Source of the DNA: Klebsiella pneumoniae
GTDB taxonomy: Bacteria > Pseudomonadota > Gammaproteobacteria > Pseudomonadales > Pseudohongiellaceae
Assembly: GCA_945869725.1 (NCBI GenBank)
Contig: CAMBPO010000003.1
Coordinates: forward strand, 21,083 to 85,082
Direction: 5' to 3'
Length of the DNA: 64,000 nt
The number at the start of each line of letters is the position of its first letter. Position 1 is the stretch's first letter. The translations under genes and the position numbers were made by a program. The notes beneath the pieces are model-generated. The model did not search any database. It had not been told where the DNA came from and worked only from the letters and a program-made list of their open reading frames with translations. Of this stretch, positions 1 to 7,707 are shown one piece after another.

Positions 1-1635
1 AAGGTTGCGCGCGGCTCTGCCGATGGTCTGAATCAGCGAGCGCTCGGAGCGCAAAAAACCTTCCTTGTCTGCATCTAGAATAGCCACCAGAGAGACCTCG
101 GGGATATCTAGCCCTTCCCTGAGCAGATTTATACCAACGAGGACATCAAACTGACCCAGTCTCAGATCTCGAATAATTTCCGATCTCTCAATCGTATCTA
201 TATCTGAATGCAAGTATCTGACGCGTATCTCATGATCCATCAGGTAATCAGTCAGATCTTCAGCCATTCGCTTTGTCAGAACGGTGACAAGTACCCTTTC
301 ATGGCGGGCAGTGATCAGACGAATTTCTGATAACAGGTCGTCTACCTGTGAACCAGCAGGACGAATTTCCAATATTGGATCTAGTAATCCCGTTGGGCGC
401 ACGAGCTGTCTGACAGTCTGTCCAGCGCGCTCAAGTTCATAGGGGCCTGGAGTTGCAGAGACAAAAATCAACTGTGAGGTCAGCGACTCCCATTCCTCAA
501 ATCTCAATGGTCTGTTATCAAGCGCTGAAGGTAAACGAAAGCCGTACTCAACCAGTGTTTCTTTTCGTGATCGATCTCCTTTGAACATTGCGCCAATCTG
601 CGGAACCGAAACGTGAGATTCATCCACGATTACCATGGAGTCCGGTGGCAAGTAATCAAATAGCGTAGGTGGAGCTTGGCCTTGGTCGCGTCCAGACAAA
701 TAGCGTGAATAGTTTTCTATACCATTGCAGTAACCGAGTTCAGACATCATTTCGATATCGAAGCGAGTTCTTTGAGAAAGACGCTGTGCCTCAACAAGCC
801 TATGTTGTTGTTCGAGACACAGAACTCTGTCATTTAGTTCAAGTTTAATGTCTTCGAGTGCATCGAGAATTTTTTCGCGCGGAGTCACATAATGTGATTT
901 TGGGAAAATGGTCAGACGCGGCACTTTACGGATGACTTCTCCATTAAGGGGGTCAAAAAATGATAGTGCTTCAATCTCGTCATCAAACAGTTCGATGCGG
1001 ATGGCATACCTGTCTGAATCGGCAGGATAAACATCAATGACATCGCCTCTGACCCGATAAGTAGCCCTTTGCAGTTCCATGTCATTTCTGCTGTATTGCA
1101 AATCAGCAAGTCTTCGAAGAATGTAGCGCTGATCAATTTTATCTCCTCGGTCAAGGTGCAAGACCATTTTCAGGTATGAGCCCGGATCGCCAAGCCCGTA
1201 AATGGCCGATACAGTTGCCACGACTATAACATCGCGTCTTTCCAACAGCGCTTTGGTAGCTGACAAACGCATCTGTTCGATATGCTCATTAACGGATGCA
1301 TCCTTTTCTATGTACAGATCTGAGGACGGAACATAGGCCTCTGGCTGATAGTAATCGTAGTAAGACACAAAGTACTCAACAGCGTTATCAGGGAAAAACT
1401 CTCTAAATTCACCATAAAGCTGTGCAGCTAAGGTTTTGTTTGGCGCCATTACCAGCGCCGGACGTTGTGTCTGTGCAATCACATTTGCGATTGTGAAAGT
1501 TTTGCCCGAGCCAGTTACACCGAGAAGAATCTGAGAGTGTAGCCCCTCATCCAAGCCATCAACCAATTGTGCTATCGCATTTGGCTGATCACCCGCCGGG
1601 AGGAAGTTTGCGTGCATTTTAAATGGTATGTTCAT
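1..1635 (-). CDS. uvrB: UvrABC system protein B, partial (3' part of the gene lies beyond the left edge)
   Basis: Excinuclease subunit B: the damage-verifying, helicase-like subunit of nucleotide excision repair, loaded by UvrA and handing on to UvrC. The start is the ATG at 1635. The N-terminus reads [20 protein letters not shown], followed by the Walker A motif GVTGSGKT near residue 40. The last codons in view encode [19 protein letters not shown], the C-terminal helicase motif VI region. About 545 codons are present against a family length of about 670, so only the C-terminal UVR region is missing, because of the window edge. I found no SOS operator in the short upstream region. Confidence 0.97.
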   Translation of the reverse strand, partial: MNIPFKMHANFLPAGDQPNAIAQLVDGLDEGLHSQILLGVTGSGKTFTIANVIAQTQRPALVMAPNKTLAAQLYGEFREFFPDNAVEYFVSYYDYYQPEAYVPSSDLYIEKDASVNEHIEQMRLSATKALLERRDVIVVATVSAIYGLGDPGSYLKMVLHLDRGDKIDQRYILRRLADLQYSRNDMELQRATYRVRGDVIDVYPADSDRYAIRIELFDDEIEALSFFDPLNGEVIRKVPRLTIFPKSHYVTPREKILDALEDIKLELNDRVLCLEQQHRLVEAQRLSQRTRFDIEMMSELGYCNGIENYSRYLSGRDQGQAPPTLFDYLPPDSMVIVDESHVSVPQIGAMFKGDRSRKETLVEYGFRLPSALDNRPLRFEEWESLTSQLIFVSATPGPYELERAGQTVRQLVRPTGLLDPILEIRPAGSQVDDLLSEIRLITARHERVLVTVLTKRMAEDLTDYLMDHEIRVRYLHSDIDTIERSEIIRDLRLGQFDVLVGINLLREGLDIPEVSLVAILDADKEGFLRSERSLIQTIGRAARNL

Positions 1636-1794
1636 TGTCGTAAGTATACTGCCAGGAAGATAAATTTATTGTTTATTGCAGCATTTTTCGCATAGGGAAA
1701 CGCATCAAAAAGTTGCTGATCAAAGGTTGACCAGTATGACAAATGTCATTAACATACGCGTCCTGTTGGTGCCATCCAGATTGGCCAACCTTCT

Positions 1795-1869
1795 TGCCCA
1801 ATAGCTCAATGGTAGAGTAATCGACTGTTAATCGATTGGTTCCTGGTTCGAGTCCAGGTTGGGCAGCCA
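1795..1869 (+). tRNA. tRNA-Asn (anticodon GTT)
   Basis: A complete cloverleaf can be folded by hand. The acceptor arms TGCCCAA (1795-1801) and TTGGGCA (1859-1865) pair fully. The D stem is GCTC/GAGT. The anticodon stem ATCGA/TCGAT encloses the loop CTGTTAA with anticodon GTT at 1827-1829. The T arm is CCTGG-TTCGAGT-CCAGG. The discriminator G at 1866 is followed by an encoded CCA at 1867-1869. A tRNA-Asn also lies near uvrB and wbpM in Pseudomonas, which supports synteny. Confidence 0.97.
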
Positions 1870-1899
1870 AATTTTCCCCCTGTCTTAATCCCCTCCCTA

Positions 1900-1927
1900 T
1901 TTATATGCACTAGTTTATATGCACTAG
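1900..1927. repeat. 14-bp perfect tandem duplication downstream of tRNA-Asn
   Basis: The unit TTTATATGCACTAG occurs twice back to back (1900-1913 and 1914-1927) and is followed by TTT, the start of a third copy. It lies 30 bases past the tRNA in an AT-rich spacer. No attachment-site or integrase context is visible, so this looks like a simple local duplication. Confidence 0.85.
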
Positions 1928-2030
1928 TTTTTCCAGAACGCAAAAAAATTTTGCTATGGCTTGGATTTTATAAATATGAGTGGCCTTAACTGATTCGTGT
2001 TCAGTTTCTGTTAAAGTATCATGCTAGTTG

Positions 2031-2042
2031 CCCCCCCCCCCC
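2031..2042 (+). repeat. Homopolymeric C12 tract in the leader of the cyclophilin gene
   Basis: Twelve consecutive C residues end ten bases before the Shine-Dalgarno sequence AAGGAG (2052-2057) of the downstream cyclophilin gene. A possible -10 element, TATCAT, lies at 2017-2022 with no good -35, so the tract may fall at the very start of the transcript. Tracts of this kind are prone to slippage in cells and to miscounting in sequencing. Any effect on expression is inference. Confidence 0.8.
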
Positions 2043-2064
2043 AATAATGTCAAGGAGATTGTTT

Positions 2065-2631
2065 ATGTTTAAGTCTTTGTTAGCAGCGATTTTGCTGATT
2101 GTCAGTATAGTTGGCTATGCGGCTGAAAATACCAATCCTGTTGTCGTCATGGAAACCAGCCAAGGCACTGTGGTTATTGAGCTTTGGGCTGATGAGGCGC
2201 CAATCACAGTTGAGAATTTTCTGCGATATGTGGATAACAAATTGTACGACAACCTTACATTTCACAGAGTAATCCCAGGTTTTATGATTCAAGGCGGCGG
2301 TTACAATAGTGAATTTGTAGAAATGTCAGGTTATGCATCTATCAAAAATGAGGCTTCACCTTCGCTTGAAAATGATCGGGGAACTTTGGCGATGGCCCGC
2401 ACCAACATTGTTGACAGCGCAACCAGTCAGTTCTTTATCAACCTGGTTGATAACGACTTCCTGAATCAGCGAGGAACTTCAGCTCAGGACTTCGGTTACG
2501 CCGTATTCGGTCGGGTAATAGAGGGTATGGATATTGTTGATGCTATTGCCACCGTGCCTACCGCAAATGCGCGTCAGCACCAGAATGTTCCAGTCGAGCC
2601 TGTAATGATTCTGTCTATGACCAGAAGGTAA
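2065..2631 (+). CDS. Exported cyclophilin-type peptidyl-prolyl cis-trans isomerase
   Basis: Catalyses proline cis-trans isomerisation, here probably in the periplasm. The start is set by AAGGAG at 2052-2057, seven bases before the ATG at 2065. An earlier ATG at 2047 abuts the C tract and has no ribosome site. The product has about 188 residues: a hydrophobic signal peptide ending near YAA, then one cyclophilin domain with the catalytic FHRVIPGFMIQGG segment and the TSQFFINLVDN and FGRVIEGMDIVD motifs. It converges on the wbpM-like gene with 16 bases between the stops. Two other cyclophilins lie in this window (24.9 and 58.3 kb). Confidence 0.93.
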   Translation: MFKSLLAAILLIVSIVGYAAENTNPVVVMETSQGTVVIELWADEAPITVENFLRYVDNKLYDNLTFHRVIPGFMIQGGGYNSEFVEMSGYASIKNEASPSLENDRGTLAMARTNIVDSATSQFFINLVDNDFLNQRGTSAQDFGYAVFGRVIEGMDIVDAIATVPTANARQHQNVPVEPVMILSMTRR

Positions 2632-2647
2632 GTTAGTAAGCAATTGG

Positions 2648-4645
2648 TCAGCGTTTGTGCAGCGGTGTGACTTTGGTGGCGGCAACCTTGTTTTGCGAAT
2701 GGTTGGCTGAATTAGAGATTGCTGAAGTTACACCAGTGCCGCTCGTACTCGGCCAAAATAAATCGTCTTTAAGCGATTCAGGATTAAAACCGTCAACTGC
2801 ACGAATCAACAGTTGCCGTATTGTTTCCAGATCAAGTCGTTTACATGCAGACTCAAGTTCGACAAGCATGGGTTGAAGATCCCTCCACGGCAAAAAATCC
2901 TCCTCTGCGCGCATGATTTTAGGGTGCTCTGTCCCTGTGACAGATTCGCCTATCAACAATTCCTCAAAGAGCTTTTCACCGGGTCTGAGACCGGTATATT
3001 CAATTGAGATGTGCCCTTCGTATGACTTTTCATCCCTTATGTTGTAACCCATTAAGTGAATCATTTTGCGTGCCAGATCCACAATTTTGATTGGCTCATG
3101 CATATCAAGAACAAATACATCGCCACCACTGGCCATGGCCCCTGCCTGAATCACCAACTGAGCTGCTTCCTGTACCGTCATAAAGTAACGGGTAACTTCA
3201 GGGTGGGTTACTGTCACTGGACCGCCCTGACTAATCTGTTTGCGAAACAAAGGCACTACTGAGCCGGACGAGCCAAGAACATTGCCAAATCTCACCATAC
3301 TAAAACATGTGCCGCCCTTCTGAGCTGCCAAGGCTTGAAGCACTTGCTCCGCAAACCTTTTGGTCGCGCCCATCACATTGGTTGGACGCACGGCTTTGTC
3401 AGTTGAAATCAGAACAAAGTTTTCGACTTGACACTTATTGGCTGCCAGAGCGGCAACAGCCGTCCCAAGTGTGTTGTTAAAAGCGCCCTCTATGACATTC
3501 CTCTCAACCATTGGTACTTGCTTATATGCTGCAGCATGATAAACAGTCTTTACCTGGAATTTTTGCAGAATTACTTCCAGAAGATTCTGGTTACAGGTGT
3601 TACCCAGCACTGCAATAATTTCAGTTTCAAACTCAGACTTACCTTGTAAGGCTTCTCTTAGTGTCTGCAGTTCACGTTCTATGTCATACAATCCAAATTC
3701 AAAACTGTCGAGGACTACCAGTTTTGCAGGCCAGAGGCCAAGAATTTGTCTGCAAAGCTCTGAGCCAATCGATCCCGCTGCTCCAGTTACCATAACAGAC
3801 TTGCCTTTGATACAGGCACTCATCAACCCTGGATCCGGCGGTACAATATCGCGGCCCAACAAATCTTCGATATCAATATCTCTTACTTCATCAACGTGGA
3901 ATTTTCCCGTGCGCATATCAAACAGTTCAGGTACTGTCTTGACGTGAACGGGCAGATGCTCGAGTTTATTGATGATTTCCTTTCTTTCAGCATGGCTGGC
4001 TGAGGGAATGGCAAGCAGTATTTGTGTGACGGAGAAAGTCTTGATCAGCTCTGATAGTGCTGAAGGGGTATAAACTCTTATACCGTGGACGATACTGCCA
4101 ACAATATTCCGGCTGTCATCCACAAAGGCGACGGGTAAGTATTGATTGCCACTTTGCAAGGCAACCACTAACTGCATGCCAGAACTACCGGCTCCATAGA
4201 TAATCACGGGCTGTTTTGGTCGAAAATTTTCAATCAAACTCTGGAGGGCAAGTTTAGCCACAAATCGGCTTCCCCCGACAAAAACAAGCGAGATCATCCA
4301 ATAGATGGGGACCGTTGCATGATTGACTAACTCTGGTGAGAGAATCAGATAATAAACGCCGCCAAACAACACTGCTGCGACTGTGATTCCCTGAATAACA
4401 ATAAAACCGGACTGACCACCCATATACAGTAGGATAGTTCGGTACAAACCGATGCGGTAAAAGACCATTACGCTTATCAGAATGACCAAAGCGCTATAGC
4501 CGAGGATTTGATCAATTTTGTCCTCGACGCTTATGCCCAGCATATTAAGTGACAGCCATGCTGCCAGAGCTAGCATTAAAATATCCGCCACCATCAACAG
4601 CACTTGCTTGACATTACGAGATAGTGGGATGGTGTAGGGATTCAT
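2648..4645 (-). CDS. wbpM: Membrane-bound nucleotide-sugar 4,6-dehydratase, WbpM/CapD family
   Basis: Family role: converts UDP-GlcNAc to the 4-keto-6-deoxy sugar used for N-acetylated deoxysugars of surface polysaccharide. The product from 4645 has 665 residues. Four N-terminal membrane segments (about residues 10-130) are followed by a first Rossmann fold with GAGSSGMQ and a second with VTGAAGSIGSEL. The active-site region is TDKAVRPTNVMGATKR, with Met where SDR enzymes usually have Tyr, as in WbpM. AGGA lies upstream; the second ATG (4645) is six bases from it and the first (4648) only three. The frame stays open to 4792, but that part overlaps the upstream gene and is unrelated. It lies 26 bases after the wbpL-like gene, probably in one transcript. 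Confidence 0.93.
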   Translation of the reverse strand: MNPYTIPLSRNVKQVLLMVADILMLALAAWLSLNMLGISVEDKIDQILGYSALVILISVMVFYRIGLYRTILLYMGGQSGFIVIQGITVAAVLFGGVYYLILSPELVNHATVPIYWMISLVFVGGSRFVAKLALQSLIENFRPKQPVIIYGAGSSGMQLVVALQSGNQYLPVAFVDDSRNIVGSIVHGIRVYTPSALSELIKTFSVTQILLAIPSASHAERKEIINKLEHLPVHVKTVPELFDMRTGKFHVDEVRDIDIEDLLGRDIVPPDPGLMSACIKGKSVMVTGAAGSIGSELCRQILGLWPAKLVVLDSFEFGLYDIERELQTLREALQGKSEFETEIIAVLGNTCNQNLLEVILQKFQVKTVYHAAAYKQVPMVERNVIEGAFNNTLGTAVAALAANKCQVENFVLISTDKAVRPTNVMGATKRFAEQVLQALAAQKGGTCFSMVRFGNVLGSSGSVVPLFRKQISQGGPVTVTHPEVTRYFMTVQEAAQLVIQAGAMASGGDVFVLDMHEPIKIVDLARKMIHLMGYNIRDEKSYEGHISIEYTGLRPGEKLFEELLIGESVTGTEHPKIMRAEEDFLPWRDLQPMLVELESACKRLDLETIRQLLIRAVDGFNPESLKDDLFWPSTSGTGVTSAISNSANHSQNKVAATKVTPLHKR

Positions 4646-4671
4646 CATTATTCCTGTGTGGCGATCAGCTC

Positions 4672-5703
4672 TTATTCTTTTGTCGGGGCATTTGGTCTGC
4701 CTGCTCCCAGCAACGCTGCGATTACCATCAATGGTACTACACCCACGATAGTCAGATACACCCCATTCTGGGGGTAGACCACTGCAAACCATGATATAGG
4801 CAGGAGCCAGATCAGGTTAACAAGTGCATAAATAAATACCACTTTGGAGTGACTGCCAATTCTTCTGGAGAGGTGCTGATAGGCGTGTAGGTTGTGGCCC
4901 TCCGTCACTCGCTGTCCTGACGCGGCCCGTCTCATCAAAGTAAAGGTTGTATCGGCGATAAACGCTCCCATCAGTAACACCCAGACCCACACAGAGAGAG
5001 TGCCTTCAAAATGCGCAACAAGCGCAATCAATCCGATAAAAAAGCCGAGAAAAGTGCTTCCGACATCACCCATAAATAAGCGCGCTGGGGGCAAATTCAG
5101 AAGCAGAAAACCAAGGCAAGCAACGAACAGGCCCGCACAAACCCACGCCAGATTAGTTTGTTGATAAAATAACATCAGGCACGCTGCTCCGCTGACAAAC
5201 AACGCTTGAGTCGCAGCCAGACTGTCAATTCCATCCATAAAATTGTACAAGTTTAACAGCCAGACCAATGCCGACATCAGGATCAAAGATTGCAGAAATG
5301 CAGGCACAAGTAACCATCCACTAAAAAATGGCTCTGGTACCGGACCCAATAAAACAAGTGCTATAAATGCTGCTAACAAATGTGCAGGTAATCTCACACT
5401 TACGGGCAGACCGCGCAGATCATCTATAAATCCGGTGATTGCAACGGGTGTTGCGCAAAGCAATACAGCAAAAACATGTACTTCTATTGTGCCGTTCCAT
5501 ACCAGAAATCCTGCAAAGATGTTGACAGCGATTACGATGGCAAGACCTCCCCCCCGCGGAGTCGGCACATGATGTGCTGAACGTGCCACTGGCATATCTA
5601 GCAAGCGCGAGTTAAAGCGGCGGCTGATCAATAAACTGATAGAAAAGGAAATTAAAAAAATAGCGGTTAACGCTAACCCGTAAAGCATACATTGTCCGTA
5701 CAC
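4672..5703 (-). CDS. Undecaprenyl-phosphate sugar-1-phosphate transferase, WecA/WbpL family
   Basis: Polytopic membrane glycosyltransferase of family 4. It would start lipid-linked polysaccharide synthesis by moving a HexNAc-1-phosphate from UDP-sugar to undecaprenyl phosphate. Visible motifs are the Asp pair in GFIDDLRGLP, the NFMDGIDSLA segment and GDVGSTFLGF, with about ten hydrophobic helices over 343 residues. The start may be GTG at 5703 or ATG at 5688. With the wbpM-like gene it forms the two-gene end of the Pseudomonas O-antigen locus (wbpL-wbpM). No other O-antigen gene is present here. The exact sugar cannot be read from sequence. Confidence 0.92.
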   Translation of the reverse strand: MYGQCMLYGLALTAIFLISFSISLLISRRFNSRLLDMPVARSAHHVPTPRGGGLAIVIAVNIFAGFLVWNGTIEVHVFAVLLCATPVAITGFIDDLRGLPVSVRLPAHLLAAFIALVLLGPVPEPFFSGWLLVPAFLQSLILMSALVWLLNLYNFMDGIDSLAATQALFVSGAACLMLFYQQTNLAWVCAGLFVACLGFLLLNLPPARLFMGDVGSTFLGFFIGLIALVAHFEGTLSVWVWVLLMGAFIADTTFTLMRRAASGQRVTEGHNLHAYQHLSRRIGSHSKVVFIYALVNLIWLLPISWFAVVYPQNGVYLTIVGVVPLMVIAALLGAGRPNAPTKE

Positions 5704-5713
5704 GCAGCCATGA

Positions 5714-5749
5714 TTGTAGAATGGAACTTATGAAGGCTCCATTCTACAA
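5714..5749. promoter_or_regulatory. 12-bp perfect inverted repeat between comEA-like and wbpL-like genes
   Basis: The arms TTGTAGAATGGA (5714-5725) and TCCATTCTACAA (5738-5749) are perfectly complementary across a 12-base loop. The element sits just upstream of the wbpL-like start and 20 bases past the comEA-like stop. Neither strand shows a following T-tract, so it is not a standard intrinsic terminator. It could be an mRNA hairpin near the ribosome site or a protein-binding palindrome. Confidence 0.6.
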
Positions 5750-5768
5750 CATAGAACTCAACGCTGGT

Positions 5769-6152
5769 TCATTCAGTTATAGTGCTTATAAGAATTCGGC
5801 TTCTATTCCGCTCAAGTGTAGCTTTGCCAATTCCGCGAACATTCTGCAACTCATCAATAGTCTTGAAATCACCGTTTTGCTCACGGTACACAATGATTTC
5901 CTGAGCCTTTGCCATGCCGATACCATCCAGTGCCAGAGCTAACGTTTCTGCATCTGCTGTGTTGATGTTCACACGATTGTCTGGTTGAATTTCTGCAGGT
6001 GCTTGCTCAGCACTGGTTTGCGCTTGTGCGAATGCAGATGTTGGAGAAGCGAGTAGCGATAGACTGCTGCTGGCCAAAAGTACAAATGCACCTGATCTGA
6101 TAAGTTTGCTGAAATTTTCTTTATGTCCGTTAAATTTGTTGTAATTCAACAT
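5769..6152 (-). CDS. ComEA-like helix-hairpin-helix protein with signal peptide
   Basis: Small exported DNA-binding protein of the ComEA family, whose members hold incoming DNA during transformation in competent species. The start at 6152 is set by AAAAGGAG six bases upstream. A possible ATG at 6170 lies before that ribosome site and is rejected. The 127-residue product has a signal peptide ending near AFAQA. Two helix-hairpin-helix motifs follow: VNINTADAETLALALDGIG and GDFKTIDELQNVRGIGKATL. A similar gene lies near wbpM in Pseudomonas as I recall it. Competence is not shown by anything else in this window. Confidence 0.9.
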   Translation of the reverse strand: MLNYNKFNGHKENFSKLIRSGAFVLLASSSLSLLASPTSAFAQAQTSAEQAPAEIQPDNRVNINTADAETLALALDGIGMAKAQEIIVYREQNGDFKTIDELQNVRGIGKATLERNRSRILISTITE

Positions 6153-6252
6153 TGGAAGCTCCTTTTCCATTAATCAAGTTGGAAGCCCGGGGTCACCAGG
6201 CAGTTGGTTTTGAATGCTACAAAGCAGAACAACCTTGTCTGCTCATTTGGTT

Positions 6253-6981
6253 TTAGCATAAACCAATGCCAATGCCAGAAATTTCACTCTGGATTTGATG
6301 TATTTTTTTAGTGGGATTGGGCGATTGTGTTATTGGGCGACCAATGACCAGATAGTTGCTCCCTGAAAGGATTGCTTCCTTTGGTGTAACGATTCTCTTC
6401 TGATCCTGTGCATCGTCTCCTGCAGGCCTGATACCAGGCGTTACCAAGACAAAACTATCACTCAAGAGTCGACGAATAGAGCTGGCCTCTGCGGCTGAGC
6501 ACACAACGCCATCCATGCCATTTTGCTGAGCCAGCGATGCAAGGCGCAGTACCTGTTCGCCCATGCTTCGCTGTACTCCCTGTTCTTCAAGGTCTTCGCT
6601 GGTCTGACTGGTCAGTACAGTAACAGCTACTAGTATTGGCTTATGCTCCGACTCTTCGACGGCTGATCGCGCAGCTCTCATCATTGTTGAGCCGCCTAAT
6701 GAGTGGATGGTAAGCATCCATACCTTCAGGTCGCAAGCCGATTTGACCGCTTTGTAGACAGTATTGGGTATATCGTGAAATTTAAGATCAAGAAAAACAT
6801 CGAAGCCCTTTTTCTGAAGTTTTTTAACAATCTTGGGGCCGCAGGATGTAAACAGCTCCTTACCAATTTTTAGTCTGCATTCGTCGGGGTTCAACTTGTC
6901 GATAAACGAAAAGACCTTTTTCTGATCATCCATATCCAGCGCAATAATTATTCGATTCTGATCGTGCATAAATTTTTCCAC
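6253..6981 (-). CDS. pyrF: Orotidine 5'-phosphate decarboxylase
   Basis: Last step of UMP synthesis: decarboxylation of OMP. The motif LDLKFHDIPNTV carries the Lys and Asp of the catalytic DxKxxD array, and the phosphate-binding end reads VTPGIRP and YLVIGRPIT. The length (about 240) is normal. The GTG at 6981 directly follows the lapA stop, and an in-frame ATG at 6969 is an alternative start. In many gammaproteobacteria lapB sits between lapA and pyrF. Here it is absent and the two genes abut. Confidence 0.96.
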   Translation of the reverse strand: MEKFMHDQNRIIIALDMDDQKKVFSFIDKLNPDECRLKIGKELFTSCGPKIVKKLQKKGFDVFLDLKFHDIPNTVYKAVKSACDLKVWMLTIHSLGGSTMMRAARSAVEESEHKPILVAVTVLTSQTSEDLEEQGVQRSMGEQVLRLASLAQQNGMDGVVCSAAEASSIRRLLSDSFVLVTPGIRPAGDDAQDQKRIVTPKEAILSGSNYLVIGRPITQSPNPTKKIHQIQSEISGIGIGLC

Positions 6982-7272
6982 TCAATCCTTTTCTGCGCTG
7001 TTAAATTTTTGTCGTTGTTGTAACTCTTTTTCAAGTTGGCGGATGCGCAAATTAGATTTCAAATTGCCAATAAAGCCAGCACCAAGAGTCAGTCCAAACA
7101 ATGCACCCAATCCAAAAGAGCTGACTAACCATACCGAAAGAGGACGTGCGTCCAGTGTGAAAAGTCCAAAAGTCAGTGAGACTGCGACATTATTCCAAAG
7201 TGAGAAGCTTGCAGTCATCAATACAACCAGCAGAAGTAGCAGAATGATTACCCAGCGTTTTATCGTTTTCAT
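6982..7272 (-). CDS. lapA: LapA-domain inner membrane protein (DUF1049)
   Basis: Small membrane protein of 96 residues. It has two hydrophobic segments (about residues 8-28 and 44-68) and a charged C-terminal coiled region rich in Glu, Gln and Arg. This matches the LapA family, which works with LapB in adjusting lipopolysaccharide synthesis through LpxC turnover in E. coli. The position between ihfB and pyrF is the usual one. No lapB is visible next to it. Confidence 0.88.
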   Translation of the reverse strand: MKTIKRWVIILLLLLVVLMTASFSLWNNVAVSLTFGLFTLDARPLSVWLVSSFGLGALFGLTLGAGFIGNLKSNLRIRQLEKELQQRQKFNSAEKD

Positions 7273-7292
7273 AATCTGATACCAGTTGAATT

Positions 7293-7332
7293 AAAAAAGC
7301 AAAACGGCGTTATCCTTTCGAATACGCCGTTT
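7293..7332 (-). terminator. Intrinsic terminator after ihfB
   Basis: Read on the minus strand, the nine-base arms AAACGGCGT and ACGCCGTTT (plus-strand positions 7302-7310 and 7324-7332) form a hairpin. It is followed by TTTTGC and a run of six T (7298-7293). It lies between the ihfB stop and the lapA start, separating the rpsA-ihfB transcript from lapA-pyrF. Confidence 0.85.
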
Positions 7333-7361
7333 GGAGGATAACTGCTCTAAGTACTGCCTGA

Positions 7362-7649
7362 TTATTCTACCGTATCATTCACCCGGTCACGTAATTCCTT
7401 GCCTGGTTTAAAGTGTGGAACGAATTTCCCACTGAGTGTGACAGGCGAACCGGTTTTTGGATTTCGCCCGACACGCGGTACCCGGTAATGTAATGAGAAA
7501 CTGCCAAAGCCCCTGATTTCAATTCGGCCACCGTCAGACAAAGATTCAGACATATATTCAATAATCGACTTTACAGCAAACTCGCAGTCCTTGGAGGACA
7601 GCTGTGACTGCTTTGCGGCGATTCGTTCTATAAGTTCAGACTTTGTCAT
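7362..7649 (-). CDS. ihfB: Integration host factor subunit beta
   Basis: Nucleoid protein that bends DNA as a heterodimer with IhfA, acting in transcription, replication and recombination. The 95-residue product begins [17 protein letters not shown]. It carries the DNA-arm signature of the HU/IHF family (RNPKTGSPV, then the [17 protein letters not shown] segment). The beta assignment rests on the sequence and on the location directly behind rpsA, the standard place for ihfB. Confidence 0.97.
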   Translation of the reverse strand: MTKSELIERIAAKQSQLSSKDCEFAVKSIIEYMSESLSDGGRIEIRGFGSFSLHYRVPRVGRNPKTGSPVTLSGKFVPHFKPGKELRDRVNDTVE

Positions 7650-7707
7650 AACGGTATCCTTATTGCTTTAAATTGACTTTGGCGTTACCTGCACCTTTAT
7701 ACCCGGT

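Noticed and set aside
1636..1794. LexA operator before uvrB
   Set aside because: I looked for CTGT-N8-ACAG near the start and found no acceptable match.
2047..2064. Earlier ATG for the cyclophilin at 2047
   Set aside because: It follows the C tract directly with no ribosome site, while AAGGAG sits seven bases before the ATG at 2065, where a signal peptide starts.
4646..4792. N-terminal extension of the wbpM-like frame
   Set aside because: The extension lies within the wbpL-like gene and has no family similarity. AGGA before 4645/4648 marks the start.
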